Below, in pieces: positions 1 through 9,831 of a DNA stretch of 64,000 nucleotides. The stretch's first letter is position 1; each line of letters starts with the position of its first letter. The position numbers and the translations under genes are program-made. This DNA comes from Saccharomycopsis crataegensis (lineage: Eukaryota; Ascomycota; Saccharomycetes; Ascoideales; Saccharomycopsidaceae): positions 1-64,000 of the forward strand of contig NW_027043819.1 of the NCBI RefSeq assembly GCF_037102585.1. The letters are read 5' to 3'. The notes under the pieces are model-generated. The model did no database searches and was not told where the DNA came from. It saw only the letters and a program-made list of their open reading frames with translations.

Positions 1-1290
1 AAATACCTCACCCTTAAATTCACACACATACATGACCCCCGACCATCACCAAAATTCATCTAACCTGATTTCCCTTACACATTTTTATTTTAATCACCTA
101 TTTTATGATTATAATCATATTAAAATCTCTCAAATATTCCATAAATAATCCTCCTTTTTTTTTCAATATCTTTTTTCAAAAATATCTAGACCTCTATTTC
201 TTACCTACATTCATCCCCACTCCCATCAAAAATCATCCAACCTGATTTCCCACCCCATTTTCAATTCCATCTCCTACTTAACAATCATATCTATATTAAA
301 ATTTCCCAAATATTTCATAAACAATCTTTCTTTTTCTCTCTCACTTTTTTTTTCAAAAATACCTGACCCTTAAATTCACACACATACATGACCCCCGACC
401 ATCACCAAAATTCATCTAACCTGATTTCCCTTACACATTTTTATTTTAATCACCTATTTTATGATTATAATCATATTAAAATCTCTCAAATATTCCATCA
501 ACAATCCTCCTTTTTTTTTCAATAACTTTTTCTCAAAAATATCTAGACCTCTATTTCTTACCTACATTCATCCCCACTCCCATCAAAAATCATCATCATC
601 CTCATTTCTCTCCCACATTTTCTCCTCAATCCAACATTTTACATCTCAATCTATATTAAAATCAATCAATCATCTCATAAACAATCTTACTTTTTCTATT
701 GAATAAAAAATACTCTCAAAATATCATCCCCATAATCTCCTTCTCTACTACACATATCCCATCAAAATTCCATATTATCCTCATTTTTCTATCACATTCT
801 ACTTTCCATCTGATATTTTAGAATCAAATCTATAATACAATCTCTCAAATATTTCATAAATGATCTTACTTTTTTCATAAATCTTTTTTTTTCTAAATTA
901 CATAGACATTCACCTCCCATCTCTCAACCACACACCCATACAAGATCCCCGACCTTCACCCAAACTTTACCATCCCTATTTTTCCGCCACATTTTATTCT
1001 CAAACCTAACTATTATCATCAAACCTATATTAAAATCACCCAACTATTTCATAACTGATCCTACTTTTTTCATAACCTTTTTTTTTCTTTCAAAATATAG
1101 GATCATCTCATGCATACACCCAACCCCGACCATCAAAACTATCATCTTCAATTTTTCCTACATTTTCCCACGATTTTCTCCATTTTTTTGACTCAATCAA
1201 TTCCAGATCTCCTAAATATATTGATGATACACTTACTTTTTTTCCTTATCTTCTCTTTCCCAAAATAATTCTCATTACATTCAAACTTTC
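1..1290. repeat. Degenerate ~178-bp satellite array, pyrimidine-rich
   Basis: A recurring block (CAAATATTYCATAAAYAATC and variants) sits near 131, 307, 487, 667, 846, 1041 and 1212, so the period is about 171-195 bp, mostly 176-180. Other parts of the unit (AACCTGATTTCCC, ATATTAAAAT, CCCCGACCATCA) recur in step. Adjacent units differ clearly, while every second unit is closer: the unit at 1 is nearly identical to the one at about 357. This suggests a higher-order dimer. The + strand is almost devoid of G. The array begins at the window edge, so it probably continues to the left. The period is close to nucleosome length. No coding capacity is seen; the short frames inside it are low-complexity. 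It is likely subtelomeric or pericentromeric. Confidence 0.8.
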
Positions 1291-1532
1291 ATCACCATAT
1301 TATCACACAAACCACCGCAATTCTCCGCCAACTTACCGCTCTGATTTTCAATATAAATACCCTAATCAATCATCATATCCTCATAATATATCAAATCACC
1401 TCCACTTTCTCTTCACTCATCTTTTATTTTTTAATTACCACACAAATCATCCTGCTCTGGTACATTTCCACCACGGAACGGGTCCTGCACCCCTGCTTTT
1501 CCCATTTTCAATATCCAAGATATCCCAAATAT
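1111..1532 (+). repeat. Long direct repeat, copy 1
   Basis: This segment, from CACCCAACCCCGACCATC through to the TTTTCCCATTTTCAATATCC block, recurs at about 2011-2462 in the same orientation with only scattered differences. The second copy has a small internal tandem duplication (ATCTTCAATTTTTCCT) and an extra GC-rich insert before the ACGGAACGGGTCC motif. Its left part overlaps the last degenerate satellite units, so the duplication arose after the array. Confidence 0.8.
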
Positions 1533-2010
1533 AAATACTTAACAAAAATAGATTATATTTTTCTAACACGCCTTCAAAATTTATAGTTTTATATGATTTT
1601 AAATTGATTTTTCTTTTAATTAAATTACTACATTCATGAGCTTTTACAATCACATCTCCATACTCTATATTATAATTTTCAAATGACAATCCCACTTTTT
1701 TCATTGGGACCTCTTAATCATGCTAAATTTCTCCTGATTTCACAATAGGGTCCCAAACCCCCTGCGAATTTCTCCGAACTGTGCCAACCAATTTCTCCTG
1801 TTGGTGCAACGCAAATTTCAAACGCCAATATCTCTACCACATTATATTATCCTTCAGATTAAATTATATATTTTTGCTCAGCATTCTCTCCAGATCCCAA
1901 CATCATCTTTACTAGCCATTTCCACCAAATATTCTTCATTTAAAAATGTCTCCTGGTTGTGCTGCAATGTATTGCATTTCTCCAGATTGCGCGTCTGTAT
2001 CCCTAGGTAA
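1533..2010. other. Non-coding spacer between the direct repeats
   Basis: AT-rich sequence between the two long direct repeats. It contains repeated TTTCTCC(T/A)GATT-like and GGGACC/GGGTCCC words around 1706-1800 and 1975-1990. Short open frames on both strands lack recognisable domains or protein-like composition. I see no gene here. Confidence 0.5.
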
Positions 2011-2462
2011 TACATACACCCAACCCCGACCATCAAAACTATCATCTTCAATTTTTCCTATCTTCAATTTTTCCTACATTTTCCTACGATTTTCTCCATT
2101 TTTTTGACCTAATCAATTCCAGATCTCCTAAATATATTGATGATATACTTACTTTTTTTCCTTATCTTCTATTTCCCAAAATAATTCTCATTACATTCAA
2201 ACTTTCATCACCATATTCCACAAACCACCGCCAACTGACCTCTCTGATTTTCAATATAGATACCCTAATCAATCATCCTATCCTCATAATATATCAAATC
2301 ACCTCCACTTTCTCTTCACTCATCTTTTATTTTTTAATTACCACACAAATCATCCAGCTCAGGCCCCGCTCAGCCCGCTGCTCTGGTACATTTCCATCAC
2401 GGAACGGGTCCCACACCCCCGCTTTTCCCATTTTCAATATCCAAGATATCTCAAATATAAAG
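2011..2462 (+). repeat. Long direct repeat, copy 2
   Basis: Second copy of the roughly 420-bp direct repeat, about 900 bp downstream of the first. It differs by an extra 16-bp internal duplication near 2055 and a GC-rich insert near 2360-2380 (CTCAGGCCCCGCTCAGCCCG). Same-orientation repeats this close are substrates for unequal exchange. Confidence 0.8.
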
Positions 2463-2531
2463 ACATTAAAAAAATACTATTTTTCTCTACTCCACATTCC
2501 ACTTCTCAGATCCCAAATATCCCCACTTTAA

Positions 2532-2883
2532 GTGCCCATAATCGCCATTGCGCTCTCGCTGCTAGCCCATTGCGCTCTCGCTGCACTCTGCTAACAACCA
2601 TTTTTTCGCCTCATACAAACCCGCTGCGCTCTCGCTGCAAAAATGTATGCGATTGCGCTCTGGCTGCCTTTATCTAGCTATATGCAAAAATGTATGCGAT
2701 TGCGCTCTGGCTGCCTTTATCTAGCTATATGTGCCCATAATCGCCATTGCGCTCTCGCTGCTAGCCCATTGCGCTCTCGCTGCACTCTGCTAACATCCAT
2801 TTTTTCGCCCCATACAAACCCGCTGCGCTCTCGCTGCAAAAATGTATGCGATTGCGCTCTGGCTGCCTTTATCTAGCTATATG
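2532..2883 (+). repeat. GC-rich 199-bp tandem repeat abutting a gene end
   Basis: A unit starting GTGCCCATAATCGCC at 2532 begins again at 2731 (offset 199). Within it the word TTGCGCTCTCGCTGC or a close variant recurs several times. A 47-bp sub-block starting CAAAAATGTATGCGATTGCG occurs three times (near 2637, 2685 and 2837), twice in tandem. The block is much richer in G and C than the satellite to its left. The last copy ends at CTATATG, which contains the final sense codon and stop codon of the minus-strand HEL1-like gene. Confidence 0.85.
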
Positions 2884-4634
2884 TATTTAGACAAATCTTC
2901 CACAGATTTGCACAATTTGGCTTGCTGCTCTTCAAATTCCAACCGAGACTTATTTCTGTCATCTTTTAAGAAATATAAAAATACATATGACCATCGTAAA
3001 GTCGACTCAACATTTATGAATTGGGAAATGGATTTCTTCAAAGCCTGCCCTTCCCCCCACTTGATTTTCTTGGTCGTTTGTAGCAATTCAATTTCATCAA
3101 ATATTCTTTCATGGATGATACAAAGCGCATTGATAGATGCCTGTCGAACCTCGAAGCTATGAACATATTGGGTTGGCCTTTCTTTTGCCTCCTTATTATT
3201 GTATTTTCCTGGCTTAACATGGAAATTGGATGAATTATTGCATTCATAATAAGATGTTCCATGAACTTTCCATGGTCCCATACAAACCCAACAGAATTGG
3301 TGCTGGCAACTGCGACATGTCATATGATTACATCCTTCATTCTTTTCAATCAGGATTTTGCAGAGTGGACACGCCTTGGTGTTCAATTTAATCCATGAAG
3401 TAGTCGCCAATAATTCGGGCCTTTGCAACCACATTTTGGCAACTTCACACGGCACTGGGTAATGCATTTCACAATTACAATTAACACAAAAGAAGTGGTT
3501 TTGTAAACAGGAAACGACAGGAATTTGGGTAACTTTTGCAAAAAGCTCCTCTTTTCCTGGTATATGTTCATTTACTCGGATCAAAAAGGGACAATCAGGT
3601 GCAGGACACCAGTGCTGGTTATTGTCTGATTCAATATACTTCTTTGAGATGTAATTGATATAATCCATTTTCGTGCTATACTTCAATGAGTTACTCTGAT
3701 AGTTTATTAATTCAAGAAACATATCTCCGTCAACCTCTTCAAAAATCTTACTTGTAGCCATGCTTTCATTTTTTGGCTCAGAGTAAACAGAGCTTTCTCG
3801 CACAATATCATCATTCAAAAAGACACCGAATGAAACCTTGTGAAAGCGTCTCCACTTTCTCTTTTTTTTAATAATCGATTTTTCTGAATTGTTAGCTATA
3901 CCCCAAATATCCTCGCTTAATGAAAGTGTATCTTCAGGAAATAGGATATCAAAATCTTCAAATTGCATAACTAATGGGCAGTCTGGTTGGGGACATCTAA
4001 TCAAACATCCCTCGATAATTTTTCCCCTTGCATAATTTTGGTAACAATCTTCACAAAAAGAATGTCCACATTGTAATGAAAAAGCCTTACTACCAGGAAT
4101 ATCATCAAAACAACAAACAGGGCAAGCCCATCCATCCTTCTTCTGTTTAAACACTCCAAGGGTTGTGTTTCTCCCCTGCAATATATCTTCATTAAAGGTA
4201 GTGATTCCTATATCCACCAAAAACTTATTATCTGGCTTTAAATATTCTTCCCAATACTTTCCCATTAGTCTCTTTGAACTCCAATTGAAATTTATCAACA
4301 AATATAATGTTTGTTTTACTGATAGGTTCAATATCTCGGAAATGTTTCGGGCTTGTCCTAATAATACTTTATTAAAAAATTGAAAGCTAGTAAAGCAGTC
4401 ATAAGAATATAACAGCCTTTTAAAGCTATCACCGTTCTCGATATAAAATAAGGCTGAATCCATAATAATTTCCTGACGATTTTGACTCACATTCGGATTA
4501 TGGCTTGAATTTTTGTCTGTATAGCTATGTCTACCTAACATAATGTATATATCTGCATACACTTCTATCACAAACACAAGCCGAATTTTTAAAATGAAGG
4601 AAGTTTCCCAAGTATATTGTTTGAGTGTTGCCAT
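2877..4634 (-). CDS. HEL1: RBR (RING-IBR-RING) E3 ubiquitin ligase, HEL1/Ariadne-like, C-terminally shortened
   Basis: RING-between-RING ligases pass ubiquitin from an E2 to a cysteine in the second RING and then to substrate. S. cerevisiae Hel1 targets excess histones. Visible in order: an N-terminal helical segment; RING1 (CPVC...CGHSFCEDC...C..PDC, about residues 168-215); a long lysine-rich insert; the IBR (WCPAPDC...CLQNHFFC.NC...H...C, about 340-400); and RING2 (ACPLCKILIEKNEGCNHMTC...C..QFCW.C, about 420-460), whose GCNHM cysteine is the expected catalytic residue. An Ariadne-type helical region follows. The first ATG in the open frame is at 4634. ATGs at 4541 or 4463 are also possible and would drop a hydrophobic leader; starting at 4541 gives 554 residues, close to Hel1's 551. 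The protein stops just after VEDLSK, where Hel1 continues for roughly 60 residues, and the stop lies inside the adjoining tandem repeat. It may be a functional short form or a decaying subtelomeric copy. Confidence 0.8.
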   Translation of the reverse strand: MATLKQYTWETSFILKIRLVFVIEVYADIYIMLGRHSYTDKNSSHNPNVSQNRQEIIMDSALFYIENGDSFKRLLYSYDCFTSFQFFNKVLLGQARNISEILNLSVKQTLYLLINFNWSSKRLMGKYWEEYLKPDNKFLVDIGITTFNEDILQGRNTTLGVFKQKKDGWACPVCCFDDIPGSKAFSLQCGHSFCEDCYQNYARGKIIEGCLIRCPQPDCPLVMQFEDFDILFPEDTLSLSEDIWGIANNSEKSIIKKKRKWRRFHKVSFGVFLNDDIVRESSVYSEPKNESMATSKIFEEVDGDMFLELINYQSNSLKYSTKMDYINYISKKYIESDNNQHWCPAPDCPFLIRVNEHIPGKEELFAKVTQIPVVSCLQNHFFCVNCNCEMHYPVPCEVAKMWLQRPELLATTSWIKLNTKACPLCKILIEKNEGCNHMTCRSCQHQFCWVCMGPWKVHGTSYYECNNSSNFHVKPGKYNNKEAKERPTQYVHSFEVRQASINALCIIHERIFDEIELLQTTKKIKWGEGQALKKSISQFINVESTLRWSYVFLYFLKDDRNKSRLEFEEQQAKLCKSVEDLSKYI

Positions 4635-6636
4635 CACAACATTGCTATTATCAACCAATGCAGTAACAATAAATTAGTGATCCTGTAACAAGGTGAGGTC
4701 TGATACCACAGTGAAACACCATACAGCCATAGGCTGAGCCTCTTGGAATACGGGAGACTGGTGGCCCACTGAGGACTATATAAAGAGGTCTCTGGTCAAC
4801 TACAAGTAGATAGTGTAGTATGAATAAAGAAAAGGCATACATTCTAAATACCAGACTCGCTAGTAGCCATTGCAGATCCAACAAAAAGTTGCGCGATGAA
4901 TTTACCTGAGACTGGAAAATAACCTTAGCATAAAATACACCAGTGTCATAGTGCTTCATCCATTCATTAAAAATGAGTGAATGTGTGATTACGTAGCCAT
5001 TGATAAATGATATCCCTCATGTTACCGAATAGCTGATATAATATTTATGGTTCAAGTTAAGAGAGAATTTGGGAAGGCAAACAACACAATTCTTCCCTTG
5101 CCTATAATTTGTCATCGATCTTCAACACCACCGAGAAACTTACAGCTTGGATTCTCCGAATTGCTGGAGGCAATGTATCTGAAATCGAGCCCCACCAGTA
5201 ACCTGTCACCCAATTGAAGCATTCTATGGCTACAGTAACTCTCTAGTTTTCATAAGGTTAAATACGATATATTGCGGTGGTATAACAGATAGATACATAT
5301 TCAAAGGTTAATTTGTTCCCTATAAAAAAAGACACACCGAGCCTCTTCCCTGGCTTATATTGATGAGGTGTTTACACCCTGAAAATGGATTGTTTATGCT
5401 ACAATATGCTGATAAGCACATATCCTATCTATATGAATTCCATTAGATAAGCCAGTTCTTAGTAGCAAAATATCACTTACATCTAAAGCTTTGCGCCTGT
5501 CCATTTGAAAGAAAAGCGCATTTTACCCGGACTGCACGTATCTTGTGCCAAACGCATGCGTTGTGCACAATGTGGATTATGGTAGGTGTCTTACATCTAT
5601 TATTATAATTCAGATTGTCACTATATTATGCCAACAAAACATTCTCTTTACTCAAAATTCCTCATATGAATATTTCATGATTCCTGTATCACATTGAACT
5701 TATTATTTCATGTCTATCTGACTTTCTTACAAATTTTGCAGTTCAGGTGAATTGCACACAAGTGGAGGACGAAACTCAAAATATTAAAGCATGTCCGTCA
5801 TATGATTGATTCGCCATGCACCTACAGAATGAAGAATGATTTAAGAATCAAGACCAAAGAGGCGCTTATATCCCATTTTTGGGTCTCTGCTGACTCAAAG
5901 GTACTTTCTCTGAGTTGTAGCAAACAGGGCGATAAGTCCAGAGTTTGTGGAAACAATGCGCCACTCTGACTTATCGATAACAAAAACCTTCGTCAGCGAA
6001 TGATCTCTTGTTGACCCAGGTTTGCCTGAAGCTTCTTTTCTTTTCTTTCCTTTTTTTTTTTTTTTTTTTGTGGTCCACCACAATTTGAAAAGCAGAGATA
6101 CATCGACAAAGGAGTTCTTATAAACTATCGAACGATGTTCATATTATTCATACTAGGGGGTATAAAGTCGATGTTATTGGCTTGTTATATCATCGTTCCC
6201 CTCTAATGTTACGGTAAGATAATTGCCCTTATATACTTCTATTGTATACTTTAGTAACCTTATTGATAGTCATCTTGTACCAAACAAGTAATGTCAATAT
6301 TCCAGTAAGCTGGTAGTATACTTATTGTGCAGTTCAGAATCCATATAGCAGGATCGGACTATGATCAACATAAGCATAATCCCAAATAAGATATAGTTCT
6401 GAGATGTATTTTTGCAAACATATCTGCTATATTCCATGATTGAGGATGTGGTCAGTGCTGATAGGTACTGTGACGCATGTGCCGCAAGACACTGTGGAAA
6501 ATCCTAATTATTTTTCCCACGGAATTTTTTTGGATTTTTTTTTTATATGCAACAAAAAAAAAGATCGAGAGATAAAAAACTAAAGAAAGAGCTCCCCCTT
6601 GCTCACCTCAGGACAATATATTAGCCAAGAACCATC
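4635..6636. other. Gene-poor intergenic region, 2.0 kb
   Basis: It holds the solo LTR at 4684-4874, a Reb1-type TTACCCG word at 5523-5529, a T19 run at 6051-6069, and the upstream regions of the HEL1-like gene (left) and LDB19 (right). Short frames on both strands show no domain and no protein-like composition. I found no tRNA cloverleaf signals. The length and emptiness fit a subtelomeric transition zone. Confidence 0.5.
4684..4874 (+). mobile_element. Solo LTR (family 1), 191 bp, with 5-bp target duplication
   Basis: The element begins TGTAACAAGG and ends CCATTGCA, the TG...CA ends of LTR retrotransposons. It is flanked on both sides by GATCC (4679-4683 and 4875-4879), a perfect 5-bp target-site duplication. 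Inside is a TATA-like TATATAAAG near 4775, followed by an AATAAA word, the usual layout of an LTR promoter and poly(A) signal. No internal retroelement sequence adjoins it, so it is a solo LTR left by LTR-LTR recombination. The intact duplication argues for moderate age. It is a fossil. Confidence 0.75.
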
Positions 6637-8622
6637 ATGACTCTTCTCTCTAAACTATCAAAGGCTCACCGCTCTCGCTCGTCATCACCAGCGCTTCGTC
6701 CAGTAGCTGATCAAGAACATGCTAACTTTTCAAAGTCTCCCTATTCTTTGTCTATCGCTATTGAAAGTCCTCCAGTGGTTCTTTACGGGCCTCCTAATGA
6801 GTCAACTGGTTACTTGCTTTCAGGGCTTCTATATTTAGACATTCCTTTCCCTACAAATGGACATTTGGATCTTCATCCGACGTTATCGGCAAATTCTGCT
6901 ATGGCAGTACCCGCAAGACACGCTTCGTCAACCACTCTCCTTACCAGATCCCCGGCGATAACTCCCGTGGCATCAAATCTTTCTCTTAATCATTCTCAGT
7001 CATCGTCTCCATCTCTTTCTCCTTCAGATCCTAAACAGCTTTTAAAGTCTGTCAGTTTGTCTCTTAATCAAATTATCACATATGGGAAGCCTTTCTTACC
7101 CCCATCTAACACATTGGCGAATTGCCTGGAATGCAAAACTAAAGTTACTACTCTCAAGCGTTGGGATGTATTAACACAGCCAGCTTTGTTTCCTCCAGGT
7201 AAACAAGCTTTCCCATTTTCACATATCTTACCTGGAAACTTGCCACCAACGTGTGCCGTTGGGTCTTCTGGCGCCTTCACGATTCGTTATGAGCTTGTTG
7301 CCCAATCCCATGGCATTTATGAAAGCCTGAAACTGAAAAAACAAAAATCTTGTGAAATAAAGGTCAAAATGCCAATTCGGGTATCTCGTTCTATCATTAA
7401 AGGCCTTGAAAAGAACTCTCTTCGAATTTTTCCCCCAAGCAATGTGACTGTTGCCGCATCAATACCAAATGTGGTTCATCCTAAGTCAGACTTTGTGGTT
7501 GAGCTCAAATTTGAAGGGTTAGTAGATGGCAACAAAAGATGGAGACTACGACGCTTACAATGGAGAATTGAAGAAACTGCACAAATCAAGGCAAACTCTT
7601 GCGATTTGTCATACCACAAAACAAAGTTAAAGGTCATTGAAAGCAATATCAGACTTAATGAAGAGCACAAAATTCCTGGGAGTACTTATTCATTGGGAAG
7701 TACTGTTAGACGCCGTCATGATTTGGCCACACCAGCGGACATTCCCTCAGCAGATCAAGAGGAAGAAGGCCAGGAAATTGCTGCTACTGAAAGAAATCAA
7801 GATTCTTTCTTACATCCCAGTGATCATGAGGCTAATAATATTGTGTCTTCTGAGACAAGTGCTCCAGCATCGGGACTTAATCCAGTGTCTTCAATCCCAT
7901 TGTACCAAACGAGTTTTGTACCACCAGAAGATGAGCACGAATTGTTTTTAGAAGAAGTTCGAACTATTGAAAAGGGTGCTCTTCGTGAAGGCTGGAAGCT
8001 GGATTACTCAAACAATGGTACCATTGAGGTGGCAGTTGATGTTTCATGTCGGAGACTCAGCTCGGGATTGGTCAATCACATCAAAGCAGCTGACTCTAGA
8101 ACTTCGCCATCACACATTGACCGTGGTTTGGATATTGGAAGCGACGCAAATTGTGCTTGTGAAGTGTATGATCCAATAAATGGAGTTTATGTAACTCATA
8201 CTTTGATTATGGAAGCTAATTTAGCTGAAGAATTGACTCAGCCAATCAATGGCGGAAGCGCCTCATTCAGAGAAGCCAGAAATTTGAAGAGCTCTCCAAA
8301 GAGCTTGCCTCAGTCTACATCCCCATCATCAGAGCATACACCAACATCTACTAACTCCGGACCAGCTACTGATAGATTGGGACCTAATTCGTCTTCGAGT
8401 AACCCCAAGGGCACTAATCATGGCACTACTACTATTCCATCAGGCCTAACTAGATTATTTAGGATGAAGTTCAAGTTATTGGTTACGGAGAGATCAGGAT
8501 TTGGGATATCTTGGGATGAAGAGGTACCACCACAATACAACCAAGTTTCTAGCTTTTCCCCTCCAACATATGGCGAAGCTTTAGCCTTTGATGACACTGA
8601 ACTATCTGAGCTAAGAATTTGA
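6637..8622 (+). CDS. LDB19: Arrestin-related trafficking adaptor, LDB19/ART1 family
   Basis: ART1/Ldb19 recruits the Rsp5 ubiquitin ligase to plasma-membrane nutrient permeases such as Can1 and so triggers their endocytosis; it is controlled by TORC1-Npr1. The 661-residue product has the LDB19-type arrestin N-region near residues 30-60 (ESPPVVLYGPPNESTGYLLSG), a middle arrestin core (SGAFTIRYELVAQ...), and a C-lobe segment with a typical GWKLDYSNNGTIEV motif. Two PPxY motifs (PPQY about 631-634, PPTY about 642-645) lie at the extreme C-terminus, as expected for Rsp5 WW-domain binding. Serine-rich linkers are probable phosphorylation sites. It is shorter than S. cerevisiae Ldb19 (818 residues). 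The ATG at 6637 is the first in frame. TCO89, a TORC1 subunit, is the next gene, a pathway coincidence rather than a proven unit. Confidence 0.82.
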   Translation: MTLLSKLSKAHRSRSSSPALRPVADQEHANFSKSPYSLSIAIESPPVVLYGPPNESTGYLLSGLLYLDIPFPTNGHLDLHPTLSANSAMAVPARHASSTTLLTRSPAITPVASNLSLNHSQSSSPSLSPSDPKQLLKSVSLSLNQIITYGKPFLPPSNTLANCLECKTKVTTLKRWDVLTQPALFPPGKQAFPFSHILPGNLPPTCAVGSSGAFTIRYELVAQSHGIYESLKLKKQKSCEIKVKMPIRVSRSIIKGLEKNSLRIFPPSNVTVAASIPNVVHPKSDFVVELKFEGLVDGNKRWRLRRLQWRIEETAQIKANSCDLSYHKTKLKVIESNIRLNEEHKIPGSTYSLGSTVRRRHDLATPADIPSADQEEEGQEIAATERNQDSFLHPSDHEANNIVSSETSAPASGLNPVSSIPLYQTSFVPPEDEHELFLEEVRTIEKGALREGWKLDYSNNGTIEVAVDVSCRRLSSGLVNHIKAADSRTSPSHIDRGLDIGSDANCACEVYDPINGVYVTHTLIMEANLAEELTQPINGGSASFREARNLKSSPKSLPQSTSPSSEHTPTSTNSGPATDRLGPNSSSSNPKGTNHGTTTIPSGLTRLFRMKFKLLVTERSGFGISWDEEVPPQYNQVSSFSPPTYGEALAFDDTELSELRI

Positions 8623-9831
8623 GATGCATTTTTTTTAGGTTGCTGTTTTTGGTAGATTGTTCTCTATTACTTACTTGTTTTTAATTATCAGGGTTTCTCC
8701 AATAAATATTTTTTTATTAGAATGTTTTTGTTTATGGTCTTTTGAAGTTTCCAAAATGATTTTTACTTGAAGCGCTGAAAGTTCCTGTCGATAATAATGA
8801 TGGTAAAGTGATTCTTTTTAAATGTATGTTAGCGGAAATGATGAATATTTAAGTTTGACTGTTTTTTTCGGGTGTGTGTGCGTGTGTGTTTTCTTTATTT
8901 TAATTTCTTTGGACCTCTTCAATTTGTTTTGGGTAGTATTTTCTGATTTTTTGCTTTGGCTCAAATTATTCAGCTCTTTGATTACATTTTTTATCCTTAT
9001 ATATTTTCTCAATTTGATAAATGATATAATGCGATGGAAAATATAATACTTTCAAAACATTGTTAAACCAATGAACTCTAAGAATAGCCAGCATATGGAC
9101 ACTGTTTCGGCTACACTAACAACAGTATTTCCCCTTAAAAATTATGCTGAGGTTTATAAGAAATTCACTCCGACTAGGCCAACAAAATAAAATGAGGCAC
9201 TACAAGTGAACCTTCAACATATCTGTGTTGATACAAAAACATTTAGAAAAGCACTTAATATACTGATGGAGAATCTTGCCAATTTACTGATGGAGAATCT
9301 TGCCAATTTACAGACCTCTCATAAGTTATATATATAGAATTCCAATTACTGGTTAACTGCAATATACAGTATAGAAGAACAACCTTGAAACTTACACTCG
9401 AGTCTCGTTGCAAAACTGTGAGAGGAGATTAATATCTCAGTTAATGATAATGTGGTTCTTCAGCGAGCAAGCGCCAAAGTTATATTATAATAAAACTGAA
9501 GTGAGTAACTCGAGACAATCAGACTATTCATACTGGATATACCTTCTACATTTCTATGACCTGCTGTATTTCTAAAAAAAAAAAAGGAAAAACAACATAA
9601 TGAATAAAATGGAAAAAAATAGAAAAAGACAGGATTCTCCATTTCTTTATTTCACTAAGTGTGTGTTGAAAGAAGTCTTCTAATGGGTCTTCAATGGCAA
9701 TCAACAAAGTCATTATTGCATAAGCAATAGAAAAAAGCAAGATGAAAAAAATAATCGATAACTTGATTCCAAATATAGCCTCCGTTTCTCAAGTGACAAG
9801 TTTGATCAATTGGAATCAAATATACCATGTA
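8623..9831. other. Intergenic, convergent 3' ends, LTR-like debris
   Basis: The 3' flanks of LDB19 (+) and TCO89 (-) face each other here. The middle (about 9060-9560) is more complex than a plain terminator region. It holds a 24-bp perfect tandem duplication (9261-9284 and 9285-9308), a TATATATATAG box near 9329 and a short spaced run resembling an LTR promoter. I could not find TG...CA ends with a matching target duplication, so I do not call an element. No gene is supported. Confidence 0.45.

Noticed and set aside
461-706. 81-codon frame in the left repeat array
   Set aside because: It is a translation of the pyrimidine-rich satellite (Ser, Phe, Ile, His runs), starts without ATG, and follows the repeat rather than a protein pattern.
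2643-3162. Frames beginning MYAIALWLP on the + strand
   Set aside because: They are translations of the GC-rich tandem repeat running antisense into the HEL1-like gene; no domain or independent support.
9061-9560. Possible solo LTR between LDB19 and TCO89
   Set aside because: LTR-like TATA box and composition, but I found no TG...CA ends with a matching target duplication.
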